From positions 58,412-122,411 of the forward strand of contig JAAEQB010000022.1 in assembly GCA_024231975.1 (NCBI GenBank): DNA of 64,000 nt, in the 5' to 3' direction. A program made the position numbers and the translations under genes. Positions within the stretch are counted from its first letter, which is position 1. Every line of letters starts with the position of its first letter. A model generated the notes under the pieces. That model was given only the letters and a program-made list of their open reading frames with translations. It made no database searches and had not been told where the DNA came from. The stretch comes from Allobosea sp. (lineage in GTDB: Bacteria > Pseudomonadota > Alphaproteobacteria > Rhizobiales > Beijerinckiaceae). Positions 33,819-42,892 of this stretch are shown here, piece after piece.

Positions 33819-34451
33819 ATGCTCGATGTCACTACGCTCGCCCTGTTCACCGCCGCCTGCGCCGTGCTGACCGCGACGCCCGGCCCCGACATGCTGCTGA
33901 TCGCCTCGCGCAGCATGAGCCAGGGCCGCGCCGCCGGTTTCATGACCTATGCCGGCATCGCCACCGGCAGCTATCTCCAGGCGCTTGCTGCAGCCTATGG
34001 CCTGTCGCAGCTCTTCCTGCTCGTTCCGGCCGCCTATGATGCGCTGCGCTGGGCCGGCGCCGCCTATTTGGCTTATCTCGCCTGGAAAACTCTCCGCTCG
34101 CCCGCAACGCTCTTCGCGCCGACGGCGGATGCCGCGCGTTTCCCGCTGCGCCAGATCTTCCTGCAGGGCTTGCTGACCAATCTGCTCAATCCGAAGATGG
34201 CGCTGTTCATGCTGGCGCTGCTGCCGCAATTCCTGAAGCCGGAGGCCGGCTCGCTCCTGCTCCAGGTCGTCGTGCAGGCCTCGATCCTCAACATCATGGG
34301 GCTGATCGCCAACGGCATCGTTATCATGACGGCGAGCCGGCTCGGCCGCGCCATCGCCAGTCGCCAGCATCTGGCGCTCTGGCCGCAGCGCATCCTCGGC
34401 GCCGTCTTCGGCGGGCTGGCGCTGCGTCTCGCCCTCGCCTCACGCGACTGA
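33819..34451 (+). CDS. LysE/RhtB family amino-acid exporter
   Basis: 210 residues, six hydrophobic segments. The N-terminus contains TATPGPDMLLIASRSMSQGR with the family's G-P-x-x-x signature near residue 22, and LLTNLLNPKMALFMLALLPQ near residue 120. It exports amino acids or homoserine lactone-like compounds in known members. The stop abuts the convergent SIR2 gene stop. Confidence 0.9.
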   Translation: MLDVTTLALFTAACAVLTATPGPDMLLIASRSMSQGRAAGFMTYAGIATGSYLQALAAAYGLSQLFLLVPAAYDALRWAGAAYLAYLAWKTLRSPATLFAPTADAARFPLRQIFLQGLLTNLLNPKMALFMLALLPQFLKPEAGSLLLQVVVQASILNIMGLIANGIVIMTASRLGRAIASRQHLALWPQRILGAVFGGLALRLALASRD

Positions 34452-35207
34452 TCAGTTCGCCAGGCGCGCCAAAGCCGGGCCGATCTCGCTGCGCACGACG
34501 AGGTCGGCGATCGCATCGAGATCGGTCGGCTCGCGGTTGAGGATGACGAGCTTGGCGCCGTTGCGCTTGGCGATCACCGGGAAGGTCGCCGCCGGGAAGA
34601 CGACGAGCGAAGAACCTGTGACGAGATAGAGATCGGCCGACATCGTCAGCTCATGCGCCCGCAGCATCGGTTGCTGCGGCATCTGCTGGCCGAAGGAGAT
34701 CGTCGCCGTCTTCACGATCCCGGCGCACATCGTGCAGGAAGCCGGTTCGCCGCTCGCCTCGAACTGCGCCCGAATCGCCGAAAGCTCGTGCCGCCAGCCG
34801 CAGGTCAGGCACGTCGCATAGGTGCCGTTGCCGTGCAGCTCGATCACGCCGTCCTCGGCAATGCCAGAGGCTTGGTGCAAACCGTCGATGTTCTGGGTGA
34901 TCACCCCGGGCGAGCGCCCTTCCGCCACCAAAGTCGCCAGCGCCCGGTGGCCGCGATTGGGCCTGGCATCGCGATAATGGTCGTCCATCGCGAATTTGCG
35001 CCGCCAGGCCTCGATCCGCGCCTCCCGGCTGGCGAGGAAGACATCGAACGGGATCGGCTTGTTGCTCATCCAGGGCGAGCCGGGCGTGCGGAAATCCGGC
35101 ACGCCCGATTCGGTCGAGATCCCGGCCCCGGTGAACGGCACGATCACCCGGGCGCGGTCGAGCATGGCGTGCAATTCCTCGATCGCGTCCTGGGTCTCGT
35201 CATCCAT
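34452..35207 (-). CDS. SIR2-family NAD-dependent protein deacylase
   Basis: 251 residues. Sirtuin: PFTGAGISTESGVPDFRT near residue 25 (NAD binding), VITQNIDGLHQASG near residue 105, and ELHGNGTYATCLTCGW near residue 125 with the catalytic His. Four Cys form the zinc site (CLTC and CTMC). Residues such as GSSLVVFPAATFPV close the NAD pocket. The chosen start is MDDETQDAIEE, downstream of a longer frame that overlaps the aminotransferase promoter. It removes acyl groups from lysine in characterised members; the target is unknown. Confidence 0.92.
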   Translation of the reverse strand: MDDETQDAIEELHAMLDRARVIVPFTGAGISTESGVPDFRTPGSPWMSNKPIPFDVFLASREARIEAWRRKFAMDDHYRDARPNRGHRALATLVAEGRSPGVITQNIDGLHQASGIAEDGVIELHGNGTYATCLTCGWRHELSAIRAQFEASGEPASCTMCAGIVKTATISFGQQMPQQPMLRAHELTMSADLYLVTGSSLVVFPAATFPVIAKRNGAKLVILNREPTDLDAIADLVVRSEIGPALARLAN

Positions 35208-35317
35208 CCGGTCAGCCTCGCCTTGTTCCGGTTCGAATATGGGGCGTGCCGGCGCTGCGCTCCAGCCCTGCCGGCGAGGCCGTTGACGCGGCAACGAACG
35301 CGCCGCAAAGCTCAGCC

Positions 35318-36505
35318 ATGCCTGCGTCCTCTTCCGCCCCGCTCAATCCCGATCTCATCGACACCGCGACGCCGCCGATCCCCGAGGCCAAGGCCTGGGC
35401 TCGCGGCTATGCCGGCGGCAACGGCCCGCTGATCGACCTGTCGCAGGCCGTGCCGGGCTCGCCGCCTCCGGCGGCCCTGCTCGAACGCCTCGCCGCGGCG
35501 GCAGCGGAGCCCGAGAGCACGCGCTATGGCCCGATCATGGGCGACGACGTCCTGCGCGAGGCCTACTCTGCCGAGAGCAGTACCTTTTATGGCGGCGCGA
35601 TCCGGCCGCAGGAGATCGCCATCACCGCCGGCTGCAACCAGGCCTATGTCACCGTGATGATGGCGCTCGCCCGCGCCGGCGACAATGTGCTTTTACCGAC
35701 GCCCTGGTACTTCAACCACGAGATGACGCTGAACATGCTCGGCGTCGAGCCGCGCCCGTTGCCCTGCGCCCCGCAGCGCGGCTTCATCCCGGATGCCGAA
35801 ACCGCCGAGGCGCTGATCGACGAGCGCACCCGCGCGATCGTGCTGGTGACGCCGAACAACCCGACCGGCGCGGTCTATCCGCCCACCACCATCGCCGCCT
35901 TCGCCGAACTCTGCCGCAGGCGGAAAATCTGGCTGGTGCTCGACGAGACCTATCGCGACTTCCTGCCCGAGGGCGTCGATCGCCCGCATGAGCTCTTCGC
36001 CGCAAGCGACTGGCCGGATTCGCTGATCGGCCTCTACAGCTTCTCCAAGGCCTATGCCGTGCCGGGCTGGCGTCTCGGCGCGATCACCGCCGGCGAGGCG
36101 GCCCTCGCCCAGATCGGCAAGGTGCTCGACTGCGTCCAGATCAGCCCGGTCCGCGCCGGCCAGGGCGCCGTCGCCTGGGGCATAGACGGCATCCGCGCCT
36201 GGCGCCAGGCCAACCGCGCCGAGATGAATTCCCGCGCCGCCCTGTTCCGTCAGGCGATCGCGCCGCTGAACGGCTGGAACGTCCTCGCCGCCGGCGCCTA
36301 TTTCGCCTATGTCGCCCACCCCTTCGAGGGTGTTCCGGCTGCCGAAGTCGTCCGCCGGCTGGTGCAGGAGCGCGGCGTGCTTGCCCTGCCCGGTCCCTAT
36401 TTCGGCCCCGGCCAGGAGCAGCATTTGCGCATCGCGATCGCCAATGTCGCGGCCGAACGCATCGCCGCGCTCGGCGAGCGGCTGAAGGGTTTTGCGCTGA
36501 CATGA
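35318..36505 (+). CDS. PLP-dependent aminotransferase, class I/II
   Basis: 395 residues. Fold type I aminotransferase: substrate-side ARGYAGGNGPLIDLSQAVPG near residue 30, TPNNPTGAVYPP near residue 180, VLDETYRDFLPEG near 210, and SFSKAYAVPGWRLGAI near residue 245 with the PLP-binding Lys. It resembles aspartate/alanine-type enzymes. The start MPASSSAPLNP is divergent from the SIR2 gene with a 110-nt spacer. The stop overlaps a possible upstream start of the next gene. Substrate unassigned. Confidence 0.88.
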   Translation: MPASSSAPLNPDLIDTATPPIPEAKAWARGYAGGNGPLIDLSQAVPGSPPPAALLERLAAAAAEPESTRYGPIMGDDVLREAYSAESSTFYGGAIRPQEIAITAGCNQAYVTVMMALARAGDNVLLPTPWYFNHEMTLNMLGVEPRPLPCAPQRGFIPDAETAEALIDERTRAIVLVTPNNPTGAVYPPTTIAAFAELCRRRKIWLVLDETYRDFLPEGVDRPHELFAASDWPDSLIGLYSFSKAYAVPGWRLGAITAGEAALAQIGKVLDCVQISPVRAGQGAVAWGIDGIRAWRQANRAEMNSRAALFRQAIAPLNGWNVLAAGAYFAYVAHPFEGVPAAEVVRRLVQERGVLALPGPYFGPGQEQHLRIAIANVAAERIAALGERLKGFALT

Positions 36506-36519
36506 TCGGAAGGAACGAG

Positions 36520-36948
36520 ATGACGACCTCCCGCTTCGCCGCGGCCGTGCGGACCGCCATGTTCGCCGGCGCCCTTGCCGTGACGTCGACATCAGCGCGC
36601 GCCGAGGAGCCGAGGCAGGAGGAATCTTATTCGCCCGCCTACAAGGCTTGCATGGACAAATCCGGCGGTGTCACCGCGGACATGCTGGACTGCGGGAACA
36701 AGGAGTATTCAAAGCTCGACGCTGCCCTGAACGCCGCCTATCGCGAGGCGAACAAGGATCTCTCACCGGAGCAGCGCAACCTTCTGCGCGATACCCAGCG
36801 CAGCTGGCTCGCCTATCGCGATTCGAGCTGTTCCTTCATGAGCCGGCTCGGCGATCGTGGCACCATGGCCTCGCTCACCGACCAGAGTTGCCTGATGAGC
36901 GTCACTGCCGAGCGCACGCGCTGGCTGAAGAGCCTGACGCCGCTCTGA
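36520..36948 (+). CDS. LprI/DUF1311 family secreted protein
   Basis: 142 residues. A cleavable signal (TAMFAGALAVTSTSARAEEP) leads into a DUF1311 domain with paired Cys: YKACMDKSGG, MLDCGNKEYSKLDAALNAAY and QRSWLAYRDSSCSFMSR. Members include the lysozyme inhibitor LprI of Mycobacterium. The ATG at 36520 has a better Shine-Dalgarno (GGAAGGAACGAG) than the ATG 18 nt before it. Confidence 0.85.
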   Translation: MTTSRFAAAVRTAMFAGALAVTSTSARAEEPRQEESYSPAYKACMDKSGGVTADMLDCGNKEYSKLDAALNAAYREANKDLSPEQRNLLRDTQRSWLAYRDSSCSFMSRLGDRGTMASLTDQSCLMSVTAERTRWLKSLTPL

Positions 36949-36970
36949 CCGGCTCAGGCCGCCCGGCGCT

Positions 36971-38176
36971 TCACCCCTTCGCCGCGGGGCACTTGCTCTC
37001 GCTCAGCGGCCAGACCGTCTCCTCGGGCGCGATCTTGCGCACGATCTCGAAATAGTCCCACGGCCCCTTCGAATCCGCCGGCTTCTTGACCCGCGCGAGA
37101 TACATCTCGCGCAACACCCTGCCGTCCGCCCTGATCTTCGCATCCTTGGTGAAGGCGTCGTTGATCGGCATGGCGCGCATCGCGGCCGCGACCTTGTCGG
37201 GATCGTCGGTGCCGGCCTGCTTGATCGCCTTGAGATAGTGCAGCACCGAGCCGTAGACGCCGGCATGCAGCATGGAGGGCATCATCCCGGCCTTCTCCAG
37301 GAACTGCTTCGACCAGGCACGCGAGGGCTCGTCGAGATCCCAATAGGAGGCGGTGGTGAGATAGGTGCCCTGCGTCGCCTTGAGCCCGAGGCTGTGCACG
37401 TCCTGCAGGAAGAAGATCAGCGCCGCCAGATTCTGCCCTTGCTCCGACAGGCCGAACTCGCCGGCCTGCTTGATCGCGTTGACCGTGTCGTTGCCGGCAT
37501 TGGCGATGCCGATCACCTTGGCGCCGGACGATTGCGCCCGCAGCAGGAAGGACGAGAAATCGGCATTGTTCAGGGGATGGCGCACCGCGCCGACGACCTT
37601 ACCGCCATTGGCCTCGACCACATCGGTCGCGTCCTTCTGCAGCTGGTGGCCGAAGGCGTAATCGGAGGCCAGCATGAACCAGGAGGTGCCTCCGGCCTTG
37701 ACCACGGCCGAGGCCGTGCCGCGGGCGACGCCATAGGTGTCGTAGGTCCAGTGGAAGCCATAGGGCGAGCACTGCTCGTTGGTCAGCGCCGTGGTGCCAG
37801 CGCCGGAATACATCACGATCCGCTTCTTCTCGCGGGCCAGCGATTGCAGCGCCAGCGCCACCGCGGAATTGGGCACGTCAACGACGGCGTCGACCTTGTC
37901 GATGTCGAACCATTGCCGAGCGATCGAGGTGCCGAGATCGGCCTTGTGCTGGTGGTCGGCAGCGACGATCTGGATCGGCTTGCCGAGCACGGTCGCGCCG
38001 AACTCCTTCACCGCGAGCTCGGCCGCAATCACCGAGCCCTTGCCGCCGATATCGGCGGTGACGCCGGCCATATCGGTCAGCACGCCGATCTTGACGACAT
38101 CGTCGCTGACCTGGGCCAGCGCCGGCATGGAGACGAGCGCCATCAGGGCGCCGCCTGCGAGAAGCGATCGCATCAT
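36971..38176 (-). CDS. branched-chain amino-acid-type ABC binding protein (LivK-like), orphan
   Basis: 401 residues. A signal peptide (LLAGGALMALVSMPALAQ) precedes the type I periplasmic-binding fold: DDVVKIGVLTDMAGVTADIG, VVDVPNSAVALALQSLAREK and WTYDTYGVARGTASAVVKAGG. No LivHMGF genes are adjacent. It is one of three unpaired substrate-binding proteins in the window. The ligand is uncertain; many such proteins in Bosea-like genomes bind aromatic or amino compounds, not leucine. Confidence 0.88.
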   Translation of the reverse strand: MMRSLLAGGALMALVSMPALAQVSDDVVKIGVLTDMAGVTADIGGKGSVIAAELAVKEFGATVLGKPIQIVAADHQHKADLGTSIARQWFDIDKVDAVVDVPNSAVALALQSLAREKKRIVMYSGAGTTALTNEQCSPYGFHWTYDTYGVARGTASAVVKAGGTSWFMLASDYAFGHQLQKDATDVVEANGGKVVGAVRHPLNNADFSSFLLRAQSSGAKVIGIANAGNDTVNAIKQAGEFGLSEQGQNLAALIFFLQDVHSLGLKATQGTYLTTASYWDLDEPSRAWSKQFLEKAGMMPSMLHAGVYGSVLHYLKAIKQAGTDDPDKVAAAMRAMPINDAFTKDAKIRADGRVLREMYLARVKKPADSKGPWDYFEIVRKIAPEETVWPLSESKCPAAKG

Positions 38177-38218
38177 TATCCTCCCGAGCTGATCATCCGG
38201 CTTGCCGCCGGTTCGATC

Positions 38219-39157
38219 TCACAGACCCTTTGCCTCCAGCCAGGCGACGATCAGGGCCGCGATCTCGTCGCTGTTGTCCTCGCACATCGGCATATGGCCG
38301 TTGCCGGCGATGCCGTGCTCCGGCAGCCAGACGAACTCCGCGCCGAGATAGCGCGCCGTCGCCTCGTCGACCGCGCGCGGATGGCGCGGATCGCTGTCGC
38401 CGGTGACGATCAGGATCGGCAGCTTGGAAAGGTTCGCCGGGTCGGCGATGCGCAGACCCTTGCCGCCGATGTTGAAGCGCTCATTCATCAGTCGCGCGCT
38501 CTCGGGCACGATCGAACGGCGATAGGCCTCGAAGGCCTGCTGCGGGAAGCGCTCGGAATTCGCCCAATAGGCCCGCATGAACTCAGGCGGGATGAAGAGC
38601 GGCCTGTCCTCCTCGACCCGGACGGGACAGCCCAGGCTCTCATCGTCCTTGAGCTTGGCCACCGCCTCGGCATCGTCGGGCAGCACCGGCAGGAGATTGG
38701 CCGGCCCACCCGGCGCGATGCCGACGATGGCCGCAACCGCCTGCGGGCTCCGCTCGGCGATCCACCAGGCCATCGGCCCGCTCGCCGAATGCACCAGCAG
38801 CACCGCCGGCCCGATCTCCTCCAGCAAACGCTGCAAACTGAGCGCGATCTCGATGCTCGACAGAGTGGCGAAATTGGCCCGCATCGGCGAGCGGCCATGG
38901 CCCGGCCAATCCGGCACGAAGACCGCGCGACCGGAGGCAGCGAAGACAGGCGCCCAGCCGGGTCGGCCGTCGGGTGTGGTCAGATAGCAGGCGCCGGTAT
39001 GGCCGCCGCCATGGACGAGGACGATCGGCAGACGACCCGCCCCGGCCGTCCCGAGCCGGTCGACATAGATCGGATGGGCCTCCGTGCCCGAATAGAAGCA
39101 TTGCCGCTCCGGCGCGCGCGAAAGCGCCTGCCGCCTTGTGGCACCAGCCTGGTCCAT
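38219..39157 (-). CDS. alpha/beta hydrolase
   Basis: 312 residues. Alpha/beta-hydrolase fold: oxyanion region LPIVLVHGGGHTGACY near residue 45, nucleophile elbow LLVHSASGPMAWWI near residue 120, Asp in LIVTGDSDPRHPR near 255 and His in AGNGHMPMCEDNS near 290. No signal peptide. The start at MDQAGATRRQ follows a GGGAGGAGG ribosome-binding site. It is divergent from the MarR gene by 60 nt, so MarR may control it. Confidence 0.85.
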   Translation of the reverse strand: MDQAGATRRQALSRAPERQCFYSGTEAHPIYVDRLGTAGAGRLPIVLVHGGGHTGACYLTTPDGRPGWAPVFAASGRAVFVPDWPGHGRSPMRANFATLSSIEIALSLQRLLEEIGPAVLLVHSASGPMAWWIAERSPQAVAAIVGIAPGGPANLLPVLPDDAEAVAKLKDDESLGCPVRVEEDRPLFIPPEFMRAYWANSERFPQQAFEAYRRSIVPESARLMNERFNIGGKGLRIADPANLSKLPILIVTGDSDPRHPRAVDEATARYLGAEFVWLPEHGIAGNGHMPMCEDNSDEIAALIVAWLEAKGL

Positions 39158-39217
39158 CGCCTCCTCCCGGCACGGCAAAACCGTGCCATTCCTTATCCGG
39201 GATGCTAGGACCGGCTC

Positions 39218-39754
39218 ATGGCGCGCGCAACAAAAAAGTCTAATGTGAGACTAATTCCGCAACCTGATACAGGCGAGCTCGACGCCGGGCAGCGGCGCGC
39301 CATCCTCGACGGCACCGCGATCCCGACCGCCTACAAGATCGGCTACATCCTGAACTTCTATCGTGAGCCGTCCTTCCGGGCGATCGAGATGGAGTTCGGT
39401 TTGACCCGGCCGGAGATCGTCATCCTGATCTTCCTGACCGTGCGCGACGGTGCCAGCGCCAGCGAGTTCTGCGAGTTCTCCGGCCATCTCAAGGCGAGCG
39501 TCAGCCGCGCGGTGATCCTGCTCGAGAAGAAGAAGCTGATCCGGCGCGAGCCTGACAAGGCCGATAGCCGCCGCCAGCTCCTCTTCCTGACGGCGGACGG
39601 CCGCGCCCTCTACGAGCGCTACATCCCGGCGCTCAAGGCCAGGGAGGCGGCGATGCTCGATTGCCTCTCGGGCGATGAGCGGGCCCAGCTCGGACGGCTG
39701 CTCGACAAGCTCGCCGCCCATGTCCCGCAATGGGGTTTTGCTTCCGAGCTGTGA
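39218..39754 (+). CDS. MarR-family transcriptional regulator
   Basis: 178 residues. Winged-helix DNA-binding domain: FCEFSGHLKASVSRAVILLE near residue 90 and LIRREPDKADSRRQLLFLTADG (the wing, split here as KKKLIRREPDKADSRRQ then LLFLTADGRAL). The N-terminal 40 residues (MARATKKSNVRLIPQP) are an unusual lysine-rich extension. It is divergent from an alpha/beta hydrolase gene, the likeliest target. Confidence 0.85.
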   Translation: MARATKKSNVRLIPQPDTGELDAGQRRAILDGTAIPTAYKIGYILNFYREPSFRAIEMEFGLTRPEIVILIFLTVRDGASASEFCEFSGHLKASVSRAVILLEKKKLIRREPDKADSRRQLLFLTADGRALYERYIPALKAREAAMLDCLSGDERAQLGRLLDKLAAHVPQWGFASEL

Positions 39755-39878
39755 GACGCGGCTACATGGAACTCCTAGGAGCGGGTTTTGCCCCTCGCGT
39801 GCTTGTGACATGCATACCGCTGCGAAGAATGCTCTGCACGGCCGTAGCGGCGATGCGCCGCGACCGGAACTGGTGACG

Positions 39879-40844
39879 ATGACGATCGCATTGACGAGGC
39901 GAGCCCTGCTGCGGCTCGCTGGCACCACCTCGCTCGCTATGGCGGCCGCCGCAGCCGCACAGGCGGAAGGACCGGCGCCAGTCGTCGGACCGGGCCTTGC
40001 CGGCAGCGCGCCGATCCGCTGCGGCGCGATCGGCCTGCGCGTGCGCGATCTCGACAGGATGAGCCGCTACTACCAATCCGTACTCGGCCTCGGCGTCATC
40101 TCGGCCAGCGCCGATGGCGTCATCCTCGGCGCCGGCGGCGTACCGCTGGTCTGGATGGAGCCGCGGCCGCAGGCTGCCTACGAGCCGCGCAACGCCGCCG
40201 GCCTGTTCCACACCGCCTTCCTGATGCCGTCGCGGCACGATCTTGCCCGCTGGCTCGTCCATGTCGCGCGCAACCAGACACCACTGACCGGCTTCGCAGA
40301 CCACAGCGTCAGCGAAGCGGTCTATCTCGACGATCCCGAAGGCAACGGCATCGAGGTCTATGCCGACCGCGACCCGCGGCTCTGGCGCTGGGAGGGCGAG
40401 CGTGTCGTCATGGGCACGCACCGGCTCGACGTCGACGGTATCCTCGCTCTGACGGACACCAGCCGCAGCGACTATCGGCATGCCCCGGCCGGGCTGCGCA
40501 TCGGCCACATGCATCTGCGTGTCGGCGACATCGCACAGTCCGAGAGCTTCTACCGCGACGCGATAGGCCTCGATTCGACCTCGCGCCGCGACACGGCGAG
40601 CTTCCTCTCATCCGGCCGCTATCACCACCATGTCGCGCTCAACACCTGGAACAGCGCCGGCGCCGGGCCGCGCGATCGGGCCCAGACCGGCCTCGACTGG
40701 TTCTCGCTGGAGGTCGCCGATCCCGCTCTGCTGGCGACGCAGCGCGAGCGCATGGCGAAAGCCGGCTACGCGCCGATGACCGTGGCGCGGGGCTTCGAAA
40801 GCACCGATCCCTGGGGGACACGGCTCAGGCTGGTGAGTGCCTGA
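39879..40844 (+). CDS. exported two-domain VOC protein, CatE-like
   Basis: 321 residues. Two vicinal-oxygen-chelate modules: first CGAIGLRVRDLDRMSRYYQ near residue 50, second IGHMHLRVGDIAQSESFYRD near 210, with GNGIEVYADRDPR joining them. The arrangement resembles catechol-2,3-dioxygenase CatE of Bacillus. Unusually the N-terminus is a Tat-like signal (LTRRALLRLAGTTSLAMAAA, then AQA). Intradiol/extradiol dioxygenases are usually cytoplasmic, so function may differ. The ATG at 39879 is used; upstream in-frame starts would bury the signal. Confidence 0.78.
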   Translation: MTIALTRRALLRLAGTTSLAMAAAAAAQAEGPAPVVGPGLAGSAPIRCGAIGLRVRDLDRMSRYYQSVLGLGVISASADGVILGAGGVPLVWMEPRPQAAYEPRNAAGLFHTAFLMPSRHDLARWLVHVARNQTPLTGFADHSVSEAVYLDDPEGNGIEVYADRDPRLWRWEGERVVMGTHRLDVDGILALTDTSRSDYRHAPAGLRIGHMHLRVGDIAQSESFYRDAIGLDSTSRRDTASFLSSGRYHHHVALNTWNSAGAGPRDRAQTGLDWFSLEVADPALLATQRERMAKAGYAPMTVARGFESTDPWGTRLRLVSA

Positions 40845-40867
40845 TCAAACAGGCCTGCCTAACGCGT

Positions 40868-40967
40868 GTCATCCCGGCCGGAGCGAAGCGGAAAGCCGGG
40901 ATCCATTCCGGAACGGTTCAGGAATGGATCCCGGATCGGCGCCGCTTCGCGGCTTGTCCGGGATGAC
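40868..40967. repeat. long palindromic element, GTCATCCCGG type
   Basis: Begins GTCATCCCGGC and ends CCGGGATGAC. A near-perfect inner inverted repeat (GGGATCCATTCC ... GGAATGGATCCC) forms the stem, with side hairpins such as GGAGCGAAGCGG. It fills the 152-nt gap between the VOC and UxaA genes. Same family as 42661-42872, 46047-46193 and 57042-57146. Confidence 0.75.
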
Positions 40968-40996
40968 CGCCTAAACGACTGCGCGACTGCGCGCCC

Positions 40997-42526
40997 TCAC
41001 ATCGTCGCGCCGATCTGCCAGGGCACGAATTCGGCGTCGCCATAGCCGAGCTGCTCGGACTTCGAGCGCTCGCCGGAGGCGATCTTGAGCAGCGTCTCGA
41101 AGATCTCGCGGCCCTTCTCTTCCAGGCTGACGCCGTCGAGCACGTCGCCGCAATTGATGTCCATGTCGTCGATCATCTTCTCATAGATCGGCGTGTTGGT
41201 GGCGAGCTTCACCGAGGGCGTCGGCTTGCAGCCATAGGCCGAGCCGCGGCCGGTGGTGAAGGCGAGGATATTGGCGCCGCCGGCGACCTGCCCGGTCGCA
41301 GCGACGGGGTCGTAGCCGGGCGTGTCCATATAGACGAAGCCCTTGTCGCGCACCGGCTCGGCATAGTGGTAGACCGCCGACAGCGTCTTGGTGCCGCCCT
41401 TGGCGGCTGCGCCGAGCGACTTCTCCAGGATGGTGGTGAGCCCACCCGCCTTGTTCCCCGGCGAGGGATTGTTGTTCATGCTCATCCGGGCGCGCTCGGT
41501 ATAATCCTCCCACCACTTGATGATGCCGACGAGCTTCTCGCCGACCTCGCGGGTGGCGGCGCGGCGGGTGAGCAGGTGCTCGGCGCCGTAGATCTCCGGC
41601 GTCTCGGAGAGGATCGCGGTGCCGCCATGCTCGACCAGGATGTCGACGGCGGCGCCCAGCGCCGGATTGGCGGTGATGCCGGAATAGCCGTCCGAGCCAC
41701 CGCATTGCAGCGCCAGCATCAATTCGGAGGCCGGCACCGTCTCGCGCGACACGCGGTTGGCGATCGGCAGCATCGTCTTCAGCGCCTCGACGCCGGCGGC
41801 GACCGACTTCTTCGTGCCGCCGGTCTCCTGGATCGTCATGGTGCGGAAGATGTCGCTCTCCTCGACGCCATAGGCCTCCTTCATCCGCTTGATCTGGAAG
41901 CCCTCGCAGCCGAGGCCGACGACCAGCACAGCCGCCATGTTCGGGTTGCAGGCATAGCCCCAGGTGGTGCGCTTCAGCACCTCGAAGCTCTCGCCGTTGT
42001 AGTCGATGCCGCAGCCGGTGCCGTGCGTCAGCGCGATCACGCCGTCGACATTGGGATAGTCGGCGAGGATGCCGGAGCGCTTGACCTCCTCGGCCATGAA
42101 GCGCGCAGCCGAGGCCGAGCAGTTCACCGAAGTGAGGATGCCGACATAATTGCGCGTGCCGGCGCGGCCGTCCTTGCGGCGGAAGCCCTGGAAGGTCGCC
42201 TGCTGCTCGACCGGCAGGATCAGCTCCTTCTTGGCCTCGGCGGCATAGGCATAGTCGCGCTCGAAGGCATGGAAGCCGGTATTGTGCTCATGCACCCACT
42301 CGCCCGGCGGGATGTCGTCCGTGGCGAAGCCGATGATCTGGCCGAACTTGCGGATCGGCTCGTCCTTGGCGATCCGGGTCAGCGCGATCTTGTGGCCACG
42401 CGGAATGCGCTTCAGCGCGGTGACCCCGGCTGCGCTGACACCGACATCGATCGGATCGACGGCGACCGCGACATTGTCGGCGGCATTGAGCTTGAGCGTG
42501 CGCGGCGGAACGACTTTGTCGAGCAT
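40997..42526 (-). CDS. uxaA: UxaA-family hydro-lyase (altronate dehydratase type)
   Basis: 509 residues. N-terminal SAF domain (residues 10-90, ALKRIPRGHKIALTRIAKDE) joined to the large UxaA/GarD catalytic domain: ILTSVNCSASAARFMAEEV near 130, LTHGTGCGIDYNGESFE near 165 and LVVGLGCEGFQIKRMKEAYG near 200. Cys-rich motifs suit the Fe2+-dependent dehydratase family. Altronate dehydratase is the commonest annotation; galactarate or related acids are possible. No other uronate genes flank it; gntK and gnd lie 4-5 kb away. Confidence 0.85.
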   Translation of the reverse strand: MLDKVVPPRTLKLNAADNVAVAVDPIDVGVSAAGVTALKRIPRGHKIALTRIAKDEPIRKFGQIIGFATDDIPPGEWVHEHNTGFHAFERDYAYAAEAKKELILPVEQQATFQGFRRKDGRAGTRNYVGILTSVNCSASAARFMAEEVKRSGILADYPNVDGVIALTHGTGCGIDYNGESFEVLKRTTWGYACNPNMAAVLVVGLGCEGFQIKRMKEAYGVEESDIFRTMTIQETGGTKKSVAAGVEALKTMLPIANRVSRETVPASELMLALQCGGSDGYSGITANPALGAAVDILVEHGGTAILSETPEIYGAEHLLTRRAATREVGEKLVGIIKWWEDYTERARMSMNNNPSPGNKAGGLTTILEKSLGAAAKGGTKTLSAVYHYAEPVRDKGFVYMDTPGYDPVAATGQVAGGANILAFTTGRGSAYGCKPTPSVKLATNTPIYEKMIDDMDINCGDVLDGVSLEEKGREIFETLLKIASGERSKSEQLGYGDAEFVPWQIGATM

Positions 42527-42660
42527 GATGATACCTTGGGACCGGCGGCTCCCCCGCCTCCCCTAAGCAATGCTCTGATTGCGGCCTTTTTTCAATCGGT
42601 TGAAACTGGGAGCTGATTTGCGCTCGGCGCCGGGCTGCGGGTTCGGTGCAGAACCACGCC

Positions 42661-42872
42661 GTCATTCCGGGGCATGGCGAAGCCATGAGCCCGGAACCCA
42701 TGAACACGACATAGCCGGGCGAAATGCCGTCATTGCGAGCGTAAGCGAAGCAATCCAGGAGCGGCAGTGCTCGACGGTTCCTGGATTGCTTCGTCGCTTC
42801 GCTCCTCGCAATGACGATGAGCGTCGTGGTCATGGATTCCGGGCTCAGGCCTTCGGCCTGCCCCGGAAAGAC
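42661..42872. repeat. nested palindromic repeats between uxaA and peroxidase operon
   Basis: Outer arms: GTCATTCCGGGGC at 42661 and, inverted, GCCCCGGAAAGAC ending at 42872; the GAGCCCGGAA and TTCCGGGCTC segments also pair. Inside them, at 42728-42816, is a second, different palindrome: CGTCATTGCGAGCG ... AAGCAATCCAGGA paired with TCCTGGATTGCTT ... CTCGCAATGACG. This looks like one mobile repeat inserted into another. The whole 366-nt gap (42527-42892) holds no gene that I can support. Confidence 0.8.
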
Positions 42873-42892
42873 GGAGTGCCTCCCTTCCAAAT

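Noticed and set aside
39879..40844. Calling the VOC gene catE
   Set aside because: The two-domain layout fits, but the export signal and absence of aromatic-degradation neighbours make the activity doubtful.
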